DNA of 64,000 bases from Phycisphaerae bacterium (GCA_012729015.1 JAAYDY010000048.1:1-64000); one strand, 5' to 3'. Shown: positions 1 to 10,454, counted from the first letter of the stretch. A program made the numbers and translations. The notes: generated by a model from the letters alone, not told the origin.

Positions 1-1
1 A

Positions 2-1294
2 ACGGCTGTGGACGGGGTCGCGGTGAATCTGAACGTGGACAACGACGAGGCCCACCAGGTGACGATGAAGGCGCCGGTGATGGAGCACGGGCGGGTGCGG
101 GTGGTTGAGGCGGCGTACCTGGAGCCGACGGGCGGCCTGCCGTACGAAGAGCTTCGGGCGTCGCATCTGAAACACGATCCGGTGAGCGAACTGCGCCGGC
201 AGGGGGTGACGCCGTCGCTGTGCGATGCGGCCGAAGACTACTGGCACGGAATCGGCCTGCCGCGCGTTCTCGGGGAAACCTATGCTCGAATCGTGACCTG
301 CGCGCGGCATCGTCTGGAGCGGCGATACGGGTTGGAGAATCTCGAGGCCCTCGTGAGCGACGTGGCTCGCAGCGACGAGTATCGCGTCTTCATTCTGGAT
401 ATTCTGTCGAATGTCGAGCGTTTTCATGCGTGCCACAACGGCGGCCTGGCGGTCTTTCGGGCCGTTCATCACGAGAAGAACGCCGCGCAGCCGGTGCCCG
501 ATCTGGGCCGCGAGGCCGGGCGGTGGGAACTGCCGTTCTGGGGCTGGCGGGCCGGCCAGAGGCGGCAGCGGCTCTGGTGTGACGAGGCGGGCTCGTCGTT
601 GCGGCTCTTCATGGACGGCCAGGAGAGGCCCTTTGCGGAGATCGGCCGTTGGCAATTGGCCGCCGGCGGTGAGGAAGCCGCGACGACTCTGGCATCAATT
701 GAGGACGGAGGCATCCGGATACGCCCGCGGGCGCTGACACTGACGCTCTTTGCCCGAGTGTTCGTCGGCGACCTGTTCGTCCATGGCCTGGGCGGGGCGA
801 TCTACGACAAGGTGACCGAGGAAATCGTCCGTACCTACTATGGCGTGGAACCGCCCGAGGCCGTCATGGCCACCGGGACGATGCTGCTGCCGGTGCAGAC
901 GCACGACGCGACGCAGGCCGACCGTGACGCGCTCGTGCGGCGGCTGCGGGACGTGCGGCACAATCCGGAGCGGCTGCTCCCGCCGTCGGTGCTGAGCCGG
1001 CCTGAGGTGCAGTGGCTGGTCCAGGAGAAGCAACTGCTGCTGAGCGGCCGCGGAGCGACAAGGCAGGAGCGAAGCGACCGCTGGCATCGCCTGCACGAGG
1101 TGAACGTCGAACTCGCCGGGCGCCTTGAGGGTGAGCCTGAGGCCACGCGGCGGCGTCTGGACGTGGTGACCGACCAGTTGGCCCAGAACGCCGTGCTGCG
1201 TCACCGGGAGTACAGTTTCGTTTTGCATCCCCGCGACGAACTGGTAGAGTTCTATCGCGAGGCGACCGCCGTGCCGAGGGAGGTTGTGCCATGA
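2..1294 (+). CDS. Hypothetical protein, 5'-truncated by window edge
   Basis: The reading frame is open from the first bases of the window, so this is the C-terminal part of a longer protein; the GTG at position 8 is only the first possible start inside the window. About 430 residues are visible. They contain no signal peptide or membrane segment. They are rich in Arg and Glu and include His/Trp-rich stretches such as FHACHNGG and the motif FVHGLGGAIYDKVTE, which suggests a soluble enzyme-like fold. I do not recognise the family. The stop overlaps the start of the next gene by 4 nt (ATGA), so the two are probably translationally coupled and act with a TIM-barrel sugar isomerase. Function is unknown; the coding call itself is secure from length, codon pattern and coupling. 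Confidence 0.75.
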   Translation, partial: TAVDGVAVNLNVDNDEAHQVTMKAPVMEHGRVRVVEAAYLEPTGGLPYEELRASHLKHDPVSELRRQGVTPSLCDAAEDYWHGIGLPRVLGETYARIVTCARHRLERRYGLENLEALVSDVARSDEYRVFILDILSNVERFHACHNGGLAVFRAVHHEKNAAQPVPDLGREAGRWELPFWGWRAGQRRQRLWCDEAGSSLRLFMDGQERPFAEIGRWQLAAGGEEAATTLASIEDGGIRIRPRALTLTLFARVFVGDLFVHGLGGAIYDKVTEEIVRTYYGVEPPEAVMATGTMLLPVQTHDATQADRDALVRRLRDVRHNPERLLPPSVLSRPEVQWLVQEKQLLLSGRGATRQERSDRWHRLHEVNVELAGRLEGEPEATRRRLDVVTDQLAQNAVLRHREYSFVLHPRDELVEFYREATAVPREVVP

Positions 1295-2136
1295 CCATGC
1301 TGCTGGGGTTCTCGTCGAACGCATACTCGGGATGCGACATCGAGGAGGCGTGCCGCCGCATCGCCGGCCACGGGTATCGCGCGGTGGAGATTCTGTGCGA
1401 CGTGCCGCACGCCTACCCGATGACGTTCGGTGATGCCCAGGTTCGTCGGCTGAGGCGGCTGCTGGACGACCTGGGGCTGGTTGTGTCGAACATCAACGCC
1501 AACACGGCATTCGGATTCTGGACCGACGCGCCGCCGGAACCGTTCTTCGAGCCAAGCCTTGTCAGCGACAATCCCGCTCTTCGGCAGAAGCGGCTGGACC
1601 TGACTCTGCGGAGTCTCGACATCGCCGCGGGGCTGGGGGCCAGGAACATCTCGATTACCACGGGCAAGCCCCTGGGGAGCATGTCGCCGGAGGCGTGCCG
1701 GCCCGTGCTTGACGAGTGCCTGGGACGGATTCTCGATTACGCGGACCGCCTCGGGGTGGACGTGGGCATCGAGTGCGAGCCGGGGCTGCTGCTGGAGAAC
1801 AGCGTGGAACTGGCCGAGTGCATCGCGCGGGTCGGTTCGTCGCGTCTGGGAGCGAATCTGGATATCGGCCATGCGGTGGTCTCGGGCGAGGAGCCGCGCG
1901 AGGTCATCCGCCGGCTGGCGGGCCGCATCTGGAATCTTCACGTGGAGGACATTCGCGGCCGCAAGCACTACCACCTGATTCCGGGGCTGGGCGATGTGGA
2001 TTTTGCGGCCGTGGTCGCGTCGCTCAGGGAGATCGGCTACGACCGCACCGTGACGGTGGAGTTGTACACCTACGGCGCCGACCCGGACCGCGCGGCGGCC
2101 GAGAGCATGAAGGTGCTGGGCCCGCTGTTTGCCTGA
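1291..2136 (+). CDS. Sugar phosphate isomerase/epimerase (TIM barrel, AP_endonuc_2 family)
   Basis: This 281-residue protein matches the xylose isomerase-like TIM-barrel superfamily. Visible metal-site-type motifs lie in order along the strands: ISITTGKP, then IECEPG, then NLDIGHA, then HVEDI with a following HYHLIPGLGDVDF, and a final VTVELY strand near the C-terminus. Members isomerise or epimerise sugars or related polyols using a divalent metal; the substrate cannot be read from sequence. It overlaps the upstream unknown gene by 4 nt, so the two form one transcription unit. The following 225 nt before the receiver gene contain no convincing gene. Confidence is high for the fold and low for any specific substrate. 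Confidence 0.8.
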   Translation: MTMLLGFSSNAYSGCDIEEACRRIAGHGYRAVEILCDVPHAYPMTFGDAQVRRLRRLLDDLGLVVSNINANTAFGFWTDAPPEPFFEPSLVSDNPALRQKRLDLTLRSLDIAAGLGARNISITTGKPLGSMSPEACRPVLDECLGRILDYADRLGVDVGIECEPGLLLENSVELAECIARVGSSRLGANLDIGHAVVSGEEPREVIRRLAGRIWNLHVEDIRGRKHYHLIPGLGDVDFAAVVASLREIGYDRTVTVELYTYGADPDRAAAESMKVLGPLFA

Positions 2137-2361
2137 CTGGCTGCCAGAATGGCAGTCGCCAAGCGTCGTTTCAAGCCAGAATTGCCGGTTGCCACCTCGT
2201 GGAGACATTGCCCCCGATTCCGCCGTCGGTTCGTTGATCCCGTAAACCACTGGGAACTAATGCGTTGTGACTGCGCCGCCTGGGCCTCCTCTGTGTCGGG
2301 CGGAATTGGCACGCTCTTTGCCATTCATGGTCGGGCAGCGGACAGTCCGCGCCGCAAGTGC

Positions 2362-2799
2362 ATGGGTAATGACATGATGCTGGCATCCGAACAACAGAAC
2401 GACCGACGGTTCCGTATTCTGGTCACGGACGACGACGACCGGTGGCGGGAGGGTCTGCGCGAGGCGTTCGGTCCGCGCGGTTACGAAACGATCGAAGCCG
2501 CCTCGGGCGAAGAGGCCATCGAGGCAGTTCACCACGAGCGGCCGCACCTGATCGTTCTGGACCTGGAGTTGCCGTGCCTGAACGGCATCGAGACGTTGCG
2601 GATCATTCGCCAGGAGGTGAGCGACCGGTTGCCGGCCATTGTCGTCAGCAGCGCGGTGACGGATCGCGTGATGGCCGACGCGCTGGCGCTGCATGCCTAC
2701 ACGGTGATGAGCAAGATGGTCGGACTGCATCGGATACTCTACACGGTGTCGCGCGTGCTTCAGAAGTATTATCAGGAGCAGTACCCGGACGAGCCGTAG
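2362..2799 (+). CDS. Stand-alone response-regulator receiver domain (CheY-like)
   Basis: This 145-residue single-domain receiver has the acidic triad DDDD at residues 23-26, the phospho-acceptor Asp67 in LIVLDLELP, a Ser pair near 96-97 (VVSSAV) at the position usually held by Ser/Thr, and Lys118 in MSKMV. No output domain follows. ATGs at 2362, 2374 and 2377 are in frame and none has a strong ribosome-binding site; I use 2362. The frame is open upstream to 2149, but that stretch lacks receiver homology. A histidine kinase partner is not in the window. It lies 88 nt upstream of groES on the same strand, so co-transcription with the chaperonin operon is possible but not shown. Signalling by protein-protein contact is the expected mode. 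Confidence 0.85.
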   Translation: MGNDMMLASEQQNDRRFRILVTDDDDRWREGLREAFGPRGYETIEAASGEEAIEAVHHERPHLIVLDLELPCLNGIETLRIIRQEVSDRLPAIVVSSAVTDRVMADALALHAYTVMSKMVGLHRILYTVSRVLQKYYQEQYPDEP

Positions 2800-2887
2800 C
2801 GGCAGCCGCTCACGACGTGGTGGCGGTTGGCCGCACACGAGGCTCGATTCATAGACCCATGAATTGCTTGGAAAGGAGAGGAGGCAG

Positions 2888-3175
2888 ATGAAGATCACAC
2901 CGTTGGGCGACAAGATCGTCGTCAAGCGTCTGGAGGCCGAGGAGAAGACCAAGGGTGGCATCGTTCTTCCGGACACGGCCAAGGAAAAGCCCCAGCGCGG
3001 CAAAGTGATCGCGGTCGGCGACGGGCGGTTGCTCGACAGCGGCGAACGAGCGAAGCCCTCGGTCAAGAAGGGCGACGAGATCGTCTTCACGTCGTATGCC
3101 GGCACGGAGATCAAGGTGGGCGGCGAAGAGTACCTGATCATGGGCGAAAGCGAAGTGCTGGCTGTCGTCGAGTAG
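2888..3175 (+). CDS. groES: Co-chaperonin GroES (Hsp10)
   Basis: This 95-residue GroES caps the GroEL folding chamber in the cytoplasm. The N-terminal strand [16 protein letters not shown], the mobile-loop region [18 protein letters not shown] and the C-terminal ILVAVV-like end (EVLAVVE) are all recognisable, and the length is normal. The start at 2888 is fixed by a strong purine-rich Shine-Dalgarno (AGGAGAGGAGG) a few bases upstream; an upstream in-frame ATG at 2864 would place this site inside the coding region. groEL follows after 40 nt. I looked for a CIRCE operator (TTAGCACTC-N9-GAGTGCTAA) upstream and did not find one, so HrcA control is not supported here. Confidence 0.97.
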   Translation: MKITPLGDKIVVKRLEAEEKTKGGIVLPDTAKEKPQRGKVIAVGDGRLLDSGERAKPSVKKGDEIVFTSYAGTEIKVGGEEYLIMGESEVLAVVE

Positions 3176-3203
3176 CGGCCGCACGCAGACCAAGGAATCC
3201 TAA

Positions 3204-4832
<1,629 letters not shown>

Positions 4833-4873
4833 TCCGGACGGGCGAGCGGAGTCGTAGCATGTGCGGAAAGCAG

Positions 4874-4903
4874 CAAGGGGCGAGGCTTCGGCTTCGCCCC
4901 TTG
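4874..4903 (+). terminator. Hairpin terminator after groEL
   Basis: A perfect 10-bp stem (CAAGGGGCGA pairing with TCGCCCCTTG) with a 10-nt loop begins about 40 nt after the groEL stop. The following bases (TCTGTGTGG) are only mildly U-rich, so termination may be imperfect. Confidence 0.65.
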
Positions 4904-5018
4904 TCTGTGTGGTGAGCGGCGCGACGCAGGGCCGGCACAGGGGCAGGGGGCGTGTTTCGGAGGTGCGGAGAGGTTCGGCATGGCCGCTCGCGGCCATGGC
5001 ACCGCACCGCCATGGCTG

Positions 5019-5115
5019 GTGCATTCACGTTTTGAGGGCGGTACCGTGGCATGGGCATCTTGCCCATGAGTGGCAGGGGCATCCTGCCCCTGCTTTCCCC
5101 GAAACGTTGATGCAC
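5019..5115. repeat. Palindromic TIR repeat, family 1, copy A
   Basis: This 97-nt element is bounded by inverted arms GTGCATTCACGTTTT on the left and, at the right end, the complement of GTGCATCAACGTTTC. Inside are two tandem palindromes, ATGGGCATCTTGCCCAT and AGGGGCATCCTGCCCCT, separated by GAGTGGC. The same layout recurs at 7173, 10296, 20987 and 34458. Copy A and the 34458 copy are in one orientation and the other three in the opposite one. No coding potential and no transposase lie nearby. It sits just upstream of the aconitase promoter. The palindrome GGCCGCTCGCGGCC lies just to its left, at 4982-4995. Confidence 0.85.
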
Positions 5116-5132
5116 GCTGCCATGCACCGGAC

Positions 5133-5161
5133 TTGCTCGCGGGAGGGCGATTCACTATAAT
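5133..5161 (+). promoter_or_regulatory. Sigma-70-type promoter of the aconitase gene
   Basis: TTGCTC at 5133-5138 and a perfect TATAAT at 5156-5161 are separated by 17 nt and lie 37 nt upstream of the start codon at 5198. The two plus-strand tRNA promoters in this window also use a TTGC-type -35 box. Confidence 0.7.
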
Positions 5162-5197
5162 CGCTCTTTTCACTGAGTTCTGAAGGAGTCGTCGATC

Positions 5198-7123
5198 ATG
5201 GGCAAATCCGTTACGCAGAAGATTCTCGAATCGCACCTCGTGGCCGGGCAGTGGCATCCGGGCGGCGAGATTGCCGTTCGCATTGACCAGACGCTCACGC
5301 AGGATGCCACGGGCACGATGGCCATGCTCGAGTTCGAGGCCATGGGCTGCCCGCGGGTCCGGACGGAGCTGTCGGTCAGCTACGTGGACCACAACATGAT
5401 GCAGTTGTCGTTCGAGAACGCCGACGACCATCGGTATCTGCGCACGTCGGCTGCACGGTACGGGATCGTGTTCAGCCGTCCGGGCAACGGCATCTGCCAT
5501 CAGGTTCATCTGGAGCGGTTCGCTGTGCCGGGCAAGACGCTTCTGGGCTCGGACAGCCACACGCCGACGTGCGGCGGGATGGCCATGGTGGCGATCGGGG
5601 CAGGGGGCCTGGACGTGGCGGCGGCGATGGCCGGCCAGCCGTTTCACATGGCGTGCCCGAAGGTGATCGGCATACGGCTGACGGGTCGTCTGCCGGACTT
5701 CGTTGCGGCCAAGGACGTGATTCTACGCGTGCTCCAGGCGCTGACGACCAAGGGCAACGTCGGGTGCGTGGCGGAGTACTTCGGCCCGGGCGTCGAGACG
5801 CTGACCGTGCCGGAGCGGGCCACGATCACGAACATGGGCGCCGAACTGGGCGTGACGTGCAGCGTGTTTCCGTCGGACGAGCAGACGCGACAGTTTCTTG
5901 CGGCCCAGGGGCGTCCGGGCGACTACGCGCCGCTGGCCGCCGACGCCGATGCGGCGTACGACCGCGTGATTGAGATCGACCTGTCGGCGCTCGAACCGAT
6001 GGTGGCCTGCCCGAGCTCGCCCGACAACGTCAAGACGGTCCGCGAATTGGCGGGTCTCCAGGTGCACCAGGTTTGCATCGGCTCGTGCACGAACTCGTCG
6101 TATCGGGACCTGATGACGGCGGCGGCAATGCTGCGAGGTCGGCGGCTTCCGGCCGGGACCGAACTGATCGTGGCTCCGGGTTCGCGGCAGGTGGTGATCA
6201 ATGTGCTTCGCGACGGCGGGCTGGCGGACCTGCTGGCCGCGGGGGCGAGGCTGGACGAGTGCGCCTGCGGGTTCTGCATCGGCGCGGCCCAGGCTCCGGC
6301 CACCGGGAGCGTGTCGGTGCGAACCAACAACCGGAACTTCAGCGGCCGCAGCGGCACGTCGGGCGACCAGGTGTACCTGGTGAGTCCCGAGACGGCCGCC
6401 GCGACGGCTCTGGCGGGCAAGCTTACTGACCCGCGGACCCTGGGCAAGGCGCCGGCGGTCCGGATGCCTGAGAAGTTTCTGACGGACGATTCGATGCTGG
6501 TGTTTCCGCTGGCCGACGGCAGCGGCGAGACGGTGCTCAAGGGGCCCAATATCGGCGACCCTCCGGCGGGCGAGACGCTGCCCGACGAACTGAGAGGCCG
6601 GGCGGTCCTGAAGGTGGGCGACAAGATCACGACCGACCACATCATGCCCGCCGGGCGGCTGCTGCGGCTGCGGTCGAACATTCCCGAATACGCCAAGCAC
6701 GTGTTCGAGAACGTGGACGCCGAGTTCGCGTCGCGAGCGGCGGCGTTGCGGGACCAGGGACAGGCGGCCTTCATCGTCGGCGGGTTGAGCTACGGCCAGG
6801 GTTCCAGCCGCGAGCACGCGGCCATCTGCCCGCGGTTCCTCGGGGTCCGGGCGGTGGTGGCGAAGTCGTTCGAGCGCATCCACACGGCCAACCTCGTGAA
6901 CTTCGGCATCCTGCCGCTGGTCTTCGCCGACGAGGCCGACTACGACCGCGTGTTGCCGGGCGACGAGCTTCGCATGGACGGCCTGCGAACGGCGGTGGGC
7001 GGAAGTGACACGATTCAGGTGGACGATGTGACGCAGGGGTTCACGTTTGCGGTGAGACTGGACGCCTCGGAGCGGGCCCGCAGGATTCTCCTGGCCGGCG
7101 GACTGCTGAACGCCGAGGCCTGA
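5198..7123 (+). CDS. Aconitate hydratase (short, Aquifex-type)
   Basis: This 641-residue enzyme interconverts citrate and isocitrate in the TCA cycle using a [4Fe-4S] cluster. The first cluster Cys is in CIGSCTNSSYRDL and the other two in CACGFCIGAAQ. The C-terminal swivel domain follows a short linker and carries KITTDHIMPAGRLL and the substrate-binding SYGQGSSREHAA. At about 640 residues it fits the shorter single-chain aconitase family rather than the 890-residue AcnA or AcnB types; a homoaconitase or isopropylmalate isomerase role is less likely but not excluded by sequence alone. A ribosome-binding site (AAGGAG) precedes the ATG at 5198. It is monocistronic, flanked on both sides by family 1 repeats. 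Confidence 0.9.
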   Translation: MGKSVTQKILESHLVAGQWHPGGEIAVRIDQTLTQDATGTMAMLEFEAMGCPRVRTELSVSYVDHNMMQLSFENADDHRYLRTSAARYGIVFSRPGNGICHQVHLERFAVPGKTLLGSDSHTPTCGGMAMVAIGAGGLDVAAAMAGQPFHMACPKVIGIRLTGRLPDFVAAKDVILRVLQALTTKGNVGCVAEYFGPGVETLTVPERATITNMGAELGVTCSVFPSDEQTRQFLAAQGRPGDYAPLAADADAAYDRVIEIDLSALEPMVACPSSPDNVKTVRELAGLQVHQVCIGSCTNSSYRDLMTAAAMLRGRRLPAGTELIVAPGSRQVVINVLRDGGLADLLAAGARLDECACGFCIGAAQAPATGSVSVRTNNRNFSGRSGTSGDQVYLVSPETAAATALAGKLTDPRTLGKAPAVRMPEKFLTDDSMLVFPLADGSGETVLKGPNIGDPPAGETLPDELRGRAVLKVGDKITTDHIMPAGRLLRLRSNIPEYAKHVFENVDAEFASRAAALRDQGQAAFIVGGLSYGQGSSREHAAICPRFLGVRAVVAKSFERIHTANLVNFGILPLVFADEADYDRVLPGDELRMDGLRTAVGGSDTIQVDDVTQGFTFAVRLDASERARRILLAGGLLNAEA

Positions 7124-7172
7124 CGGGCGATGGGCGCGGCCGGGGCGCCGGGGCGCAGCGGCGCACGGCGGG

Positions 7173-7268
7173 GGACATTGACGTTGTGGGGAAGCAGGGG
7201 CAGGATGCCCCTGCCACTCACGGGCAAGATGCCCGTGCCACGGTACGGCGCCCAAAACGGTAATGCAC
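7173..7268. repeat. Palindromic TIR repeat, family 1, copy B
   Basis: This 96-nt element begins GGACATTGACGTTG and ends AAAACGGTAATGCAC, with internal palindromes AGGGGCAGGATGCCCCT and ACGGGCAAGATGCCCGT. The second palindrome carries paired changes relative to the other copies (ACGGGCA...TGCCCGT against ATGGGCA...TGCCCAT), so base pairing is kept. It lies between the aconitase stop and the promoter of the next gene. Confidence 0.85.
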
Positions 7269-7286
7269 CCCCGGCGGGGTTTTGCC

Positions 7287-7316
7287 TTGGCGATTTCGCG
7301 GTGCGGGGCCTACAAT
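7287..7316 (+). promoter_or_regulatory. Probable promoter of the duplicated-domain secreted protein
   Basis: TTGGCG at 7287-7292 and TACAAT at 7311-7316 are spaced by 18 nt and lie 34 nt upstream of the ATG at 7350. The match is good in the -10 box and moderate in the -35 box. Confidence 0.5.
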
Positions 7317-7349
7317 TTACGGCGGTGCTCGCATGACGGGGAACGGCTC

Positions 7350-8525
7350 ATGAAGACTGGTACCGCGTGGATCTGGGTGGGGTTGGTTCTGGCGGTCGGG
7401 ACGTGCCTTCCGGCGACGGGCCTCGTTGCCGAGGAAGCGGCGCCGATGCAGATGATCCCGATGACGCCCGTGGAACCGCCCACGGTGGCGCCCGCGGTCG
7501 CAACTCCGGCGCCGGTCCATTCGTCGCAGCCCGAGGCGTCCATGCGTCGGGAGGTTCTGGAATCGTTGCCGCCGGAGACCGTGCCGCCCGCGTCCGTGCC
7601 CGCGGCGGCGCCTGTCGATCCTTCTCCCGTTGACGAGAGCGACGCCCCCGTGCGCCCGATCCGCGAGAATACGCCCGAGAGGCCTTTCGGCGGGAGACGC
7701 CCCTCGCAACAGATCGCCGTCACTGCGGCCGTGGCGGCGGGCGACAGCGACACGCCCCCGAGGGCGGCCCCCACGGCGCCGCCTCTGATTCGTGAAGGCA
7801 TGCGGTTTGCCGAGCGACGCGCGAAGGTGAGCCGCGAAGGCGACCTGACCGTGCTGTTGCTGGATGGTCTTTCGCGTCCGGTGGTGCTGATGCGGACCAA
7901 GCCGCTGGAACGGGTCGAGGAGTTGTCGGACTACGGCCGCAAGGGGACGGAGTTTGTCGTGTCGGGGATCGTCAGTGAGTATCGCGGCCGCAACTACTTC
8001 CTTCTGGACTCGTTCCGCATCCCGCGCGTCGAGAGCGACGATCGGCCGTACGACGAGACAGGCGAACCGGCCTGGGACGTATCCGCCAGCCCCGGCGGGA
8101 CCGTCGCGGCCGCGACGACTCCGGCAGCCGGCCCGCGAGACCGAACGGCGGCTCCTGAGGCGATGAATCTGAGCGTGCCCGAGGCGCCGGCCGTGCCCGA
8201 ACCCGAAGTGCGTCGTCCTTCGCCGGTGCGGCCACCGGCAGAGGCGGCTGCGGGGGCCGAGCCGCTTCGACAGGACAAGCGACTGACCGACCGGAAAGGC
8301 CGGATCGTCCGCAAGAACGAGCAGACGCTCTTCGTGTTCGACAGCGGCGACAAGCCCCTGGTGATGCTGCCGAACGCGAAGCTTCAGCAGGTGGAGGACA
8401 CGGCGGACTTCGGTCGTCGCCCCGTGCGGTTCAGAATCTCGGGCACGGTCATGGAGTATCGCGGCGAGAACTACCTGATGCTGACGAAGATGGTCGTTGT
8501 CCCGAAGGAAATCGAGAAGCTCTGA
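7350..8525 (+). CDS. Secreted protein of unknown function with a duplicated ~75-residue domain
   Basis: The 391-residue product begins with a clear signal peptide (MKTGTAWIWVGLVLAVGTCL, cleavage probably after GLVAEE or earlier) followed by a long Pro/Ala/Glu-rich low-complexity region. Two copies of one domain follow. The first starts near RFAERRAKVSREGDLTVLL and contains SEYRGRNYFLLDSF. The second, at the C-terminus, starts near RLTDRKGRIVRKNEQTLFVF and contains MEYRGENYLMLTKM. Shared features are a basic first strand, PLVxLPNxKLxxVE-like centre, FGRRP/YGRKG and YRGxNYxxL. The pattern of short strands suggests a small beta-barrel (OB-like), which is inference. I do not know the family. The start at 7350 has GGGAACGG upstream. 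Confidence 0.75.
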   Translation: MKTGTAWIWVGLVLAVGTCLPATGLVAEEAAPMQMIPMTPVEPPTVAPAVATPAPVHSSQPEASMRREVLESLPPETVPPASVPAAAPVDPSPVDESDAPVRPIRENTPERPFGGRRPSQQIAVTAAVAAGDSDTPPRAAPTAPPLIREGMRFAERRAKVSREGDLTVLLLDGLSRPVVLMRTKPLERVEELSDYGRKGTEFVVSGIVSEYRGRNYFLLDSFRIPRVESDDRPYDETGEPAWDVSASPGGTVAAATTPAAGPRDRTAAPEAMNLSVPEAPAVPEPEVRRPSPVRPPAEAAAGAEPLRQDKRLTDRKGRIVRKNEQTLFVFDSGDKPLVMLPNAKLQQVEDTADFGRRPVRFRISGTVMEYRGENYLMLTKMVVVPKEIEKL

Positions 8526-8610
8526 TCGGCGCTGAGCCGGCGGTCGTGCGGGCAGCCGCGGGGCCTCGTCCATCCTCTGCGGCGTTGCTGCGACGGGAAC
8601 GAAGCGGGCC

Positions 8611-10284
8611 ATGGCCATTTCCTTCGAGCATCCAACACTTCTATATGCTCTCGGCCTGCTGCCGCTGCTGGCGGTGCTCCAACTCATTCTGCCGCGTGCC
8701 CGGCGGGTGACGGTGTCGTCGCTGGCGTTCTGGCAGGCTGCTGGGACGGACGCAGCCGTCTCCAGTGCGCGGCGGCGACGGCGCGCGGACTGGGCGTCCA
8801 TTCTGCTGCTGGCCTTGCTGGCGGCCCTGATCCTGGCGGTGTCCGGGCCGACACTGGCCGGGCGCGAGGACGCGGGCGTCGCCTGCACGGTCGTGATCGA
8901 CGCGTCGCCGAGTCTGCTGATGACGGACGGTTCGCCCCGGACGCGGCTGGACCGGCTGCGGCAACGCATGGACGCACTTCTTGCCGATCTCGGGCCCGAT
9001 ACGCCGATCTCGGTTATCGTTCTGCCGGACGAGGCGGGTCGCGGACCGCTGGAAGGCCGAGTCGAGGATCTTCGGCCCGTCGTCGAGCGTGAGCTTCGGG
9101 CCTCGGACACGCCCCTGACAGCGCGGGAGACTCGCAACCGGGTGCTCCTGGCCCATGGCCGCACGCACGCCCCGGTGGTGCTGATGACCGACCTGTCGCC
9201 GTACGATGAGGCTGCGGGAGCCCGGCCGCCGCAGGTGTTCGTGGTGGCCACGGGGGGCGCGGCGAAGAATGTCGCCCTGACGCGTGCGGCCGTGAGTTAC
9301 CGTGACGGGCGAGCCGGCGCGATGCTGTCGGTCACGGCGCCCGATCCAGCTCCGGAGGCGGCGACGGTGACGTTGAGCGGTCCGGGTATGCCGGAGCATC
9401 GCGTTGTTGTGTCGTTGCGTCCCGGGAGGCAGACGTGGAGCTTCCCGGTGCCGGCGGCGCTGCCCGATCGTATTGCGTTGAGCGTGGACGTCGCGGACGA
9501 CTTCGCCGCCGATAACCGGATGGACCTCGTGCGGATCGAGGGGCGGCGGTATCGGGTGGCCTATGTGGGCCGGCCCGATGCGGCGCTGCTGGCGTTGCTG
9601 GCGGCGGCGGGGGCCGATGTGTTCGAGGCCGACCAGCCGCCCGAGATCTGGCCGTCGAATCTGGACCTGGGCCTGTTCGTGGATGGCCTGCCGCCGGGGG
9701 ACTTCCCGTACCCGGCCGTTGTGGTGAATCCGCCTGCATCGTGCGGGCCGCTCGTGCTCACGCCGCAGGTGCGGCGGGGGGTGAGCGGGTGGCGTCTTGC
9801 CGCCCAGAGCGATCCGCTGACGGAGCATCTGCCTGTGACGGGGCCGGCGGCGGGCGCGGTGCGCGTCTTTGAGCTTGGCCCGTCGGCTGCGGCGGTCATC
9901 GAAACGGCGCAGGGCGATCCATTGGTGGTTCGGTGGGGACAGGACGCGGCAGAGCGGGTCGCCGTGCTGCTGGACATCGACCGCGCGGCCTCGACCTGGG
10001 CGGACGAGGTGTCCTTCGTGCTGTTCTGGGACAATTGTCTGAGCCACCTGGCGCGCGAGGCGGTCTCGACGGTTCGCTACGTGACGCCGGTGTCGGGGGC
10101 GGCCGCGCTGGGCGAGATCGAGGGGCAACAGACTTCGGGGCCGGCCGTTGACGAAACGGCGGAGGCCGTGGCCGCCGTGAGCCGGCACCGTCGCGACCGG
10201 GTGGAGCGCGGCCTGCCGCTGTGGCCATGGCTGACGTTGGCGGCCCTGGGGTTGCTGGTGGCCCGGACGAGGATCACGCGCTGA
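8611..10284 (+). CDS. BatA-type membrane protein with von Willebrand A domain
   Basis: In this 557-residue protein, the first 85 residues form the BatA N-terminal double-transmembrane domain (PTLLYALGLLPLLAVLQLIL, then a basic loop, then ASILLLALLAALILAVSGP). A vWA domain follows, with the MIDAS motif DASPS in CTVVIDASPSLL and a later Asp in VVLMTDLSPYD. A final hydrophobic segment (WPWLTLAALGLLVA) anchors the C-terminus, so most of the protein should face the periplasm. Bat-family proteins usually occur with a MoxR ATPase and DUF58 protein; none is in the window. It follows the duplicated-domain protein after 85 nt and may share its transcript. Role unknown; fold assignment is firm. Confidence 0.8.
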   Translation: MAISFEHPTLLYALGLLPLLAVLQLILPRARRVTVSSLAFWQAAGTDAAVSSARRRRRADWASILLLALLAALILAVSGPTLAGREDAGVACTVVIDASPSLLMTDGSPRTRLDRLRQRMDALLADLGPDTPISVIVLPDEAGRGPLEGRVEDLRPVVERELRASDTPLTARETRNRVLLAHGRTHAPVVLMTDLSPYDEAAGARPPQVFVVATGGAAKNVALTRAAVSYRDGRAGAMLSVTAPDPAPEAATVTLSGPGMPEHRVVVSLRPGRQTWSFPVPAALPDRIALSVDVADDFAADNRMDLVRIEGRRYRVAYVGRPDAALLALLAAAGADVFEADQPPEIWPSNLDLGLFVDGLPPGDFPYPAVVVNPPASCGPLVLTPQVRRGVSGWRLAAQSDPLTEHLPVTGPAAGAVRVFELGPSAAAVIETAQGDPLVVRWGQDAAERVAVLLDIDRAASTWADEVSFVLFWDNCLSHLAREAVSTVRYVTPVSGAAALGEIEGQQTSGPAVDETAEAVAAVSRHRRDRVERGLPLWPWLTLAALGLLVARTRITR

Positions 10285-10295
10285 GCGATCCGGAG

Positions 10296-10390
10296 GCGCA
10301 TTAACGTTTCGGGGAAGCGGGGCAAGATGCCCCTGCCACTCATGGGCAGGATGCCCATGCCACGGTGCGGCCTCCTGAACGTCAACTCAC
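10296..10390. repeat. Palindromic TIR repeat, family 1, copy C
   Basis: This 95-nt element starts GCGCATTAACGTTTC and ends CTGAACGTCAACTCAC (degenerate right arm). Its internal palindromes are GGGGCAAGATGCCCC and ATGGGCAGGATGCCCAT. It starts 12 nt after the BatA-like stop and lies just before the tRNA-Val promoter. Confidence 0.85.
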
Positions 10391-10408
10391 GCGTCGCACG
10401 GAGGCAGC

Positions 10409-10436
10409 TTGCATTCTTGGGCTCGGCGTCTATAAT
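10409..10436 (+). promoter_or_regulatory. Promoter of tRNA-Val
   Basis: TTGCAT at 10409-10414 and TATAAT at 10431-10436 are spaced by 16 nt and end 18 nt before the tRNA 5' end. Confidence 0.75.
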
Positions 10437-10454
10437 GCTGCATGTCCGCCGCGT

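Noticed and set aside
2149-2361. N-terminal extension of the receiver protein
   Set aside because: The frame is open but the added 71 residues are Arg/Cys/Trp-rich without homology to receivers; ATGs at 2362-2377 fit the domain start.
2800-2887. CIRCE heat-shock operator upstream of groES
   Set aside because: The consensus inverted repeat is absent; only a strong ribosome-binding site is visible.
5019-5115. CRISPR array
   Set aside because: The palindromic repeats are isolated single copies spread over 30 kb, not regularly spaced repeat-spacer units, and no cas genes are present.
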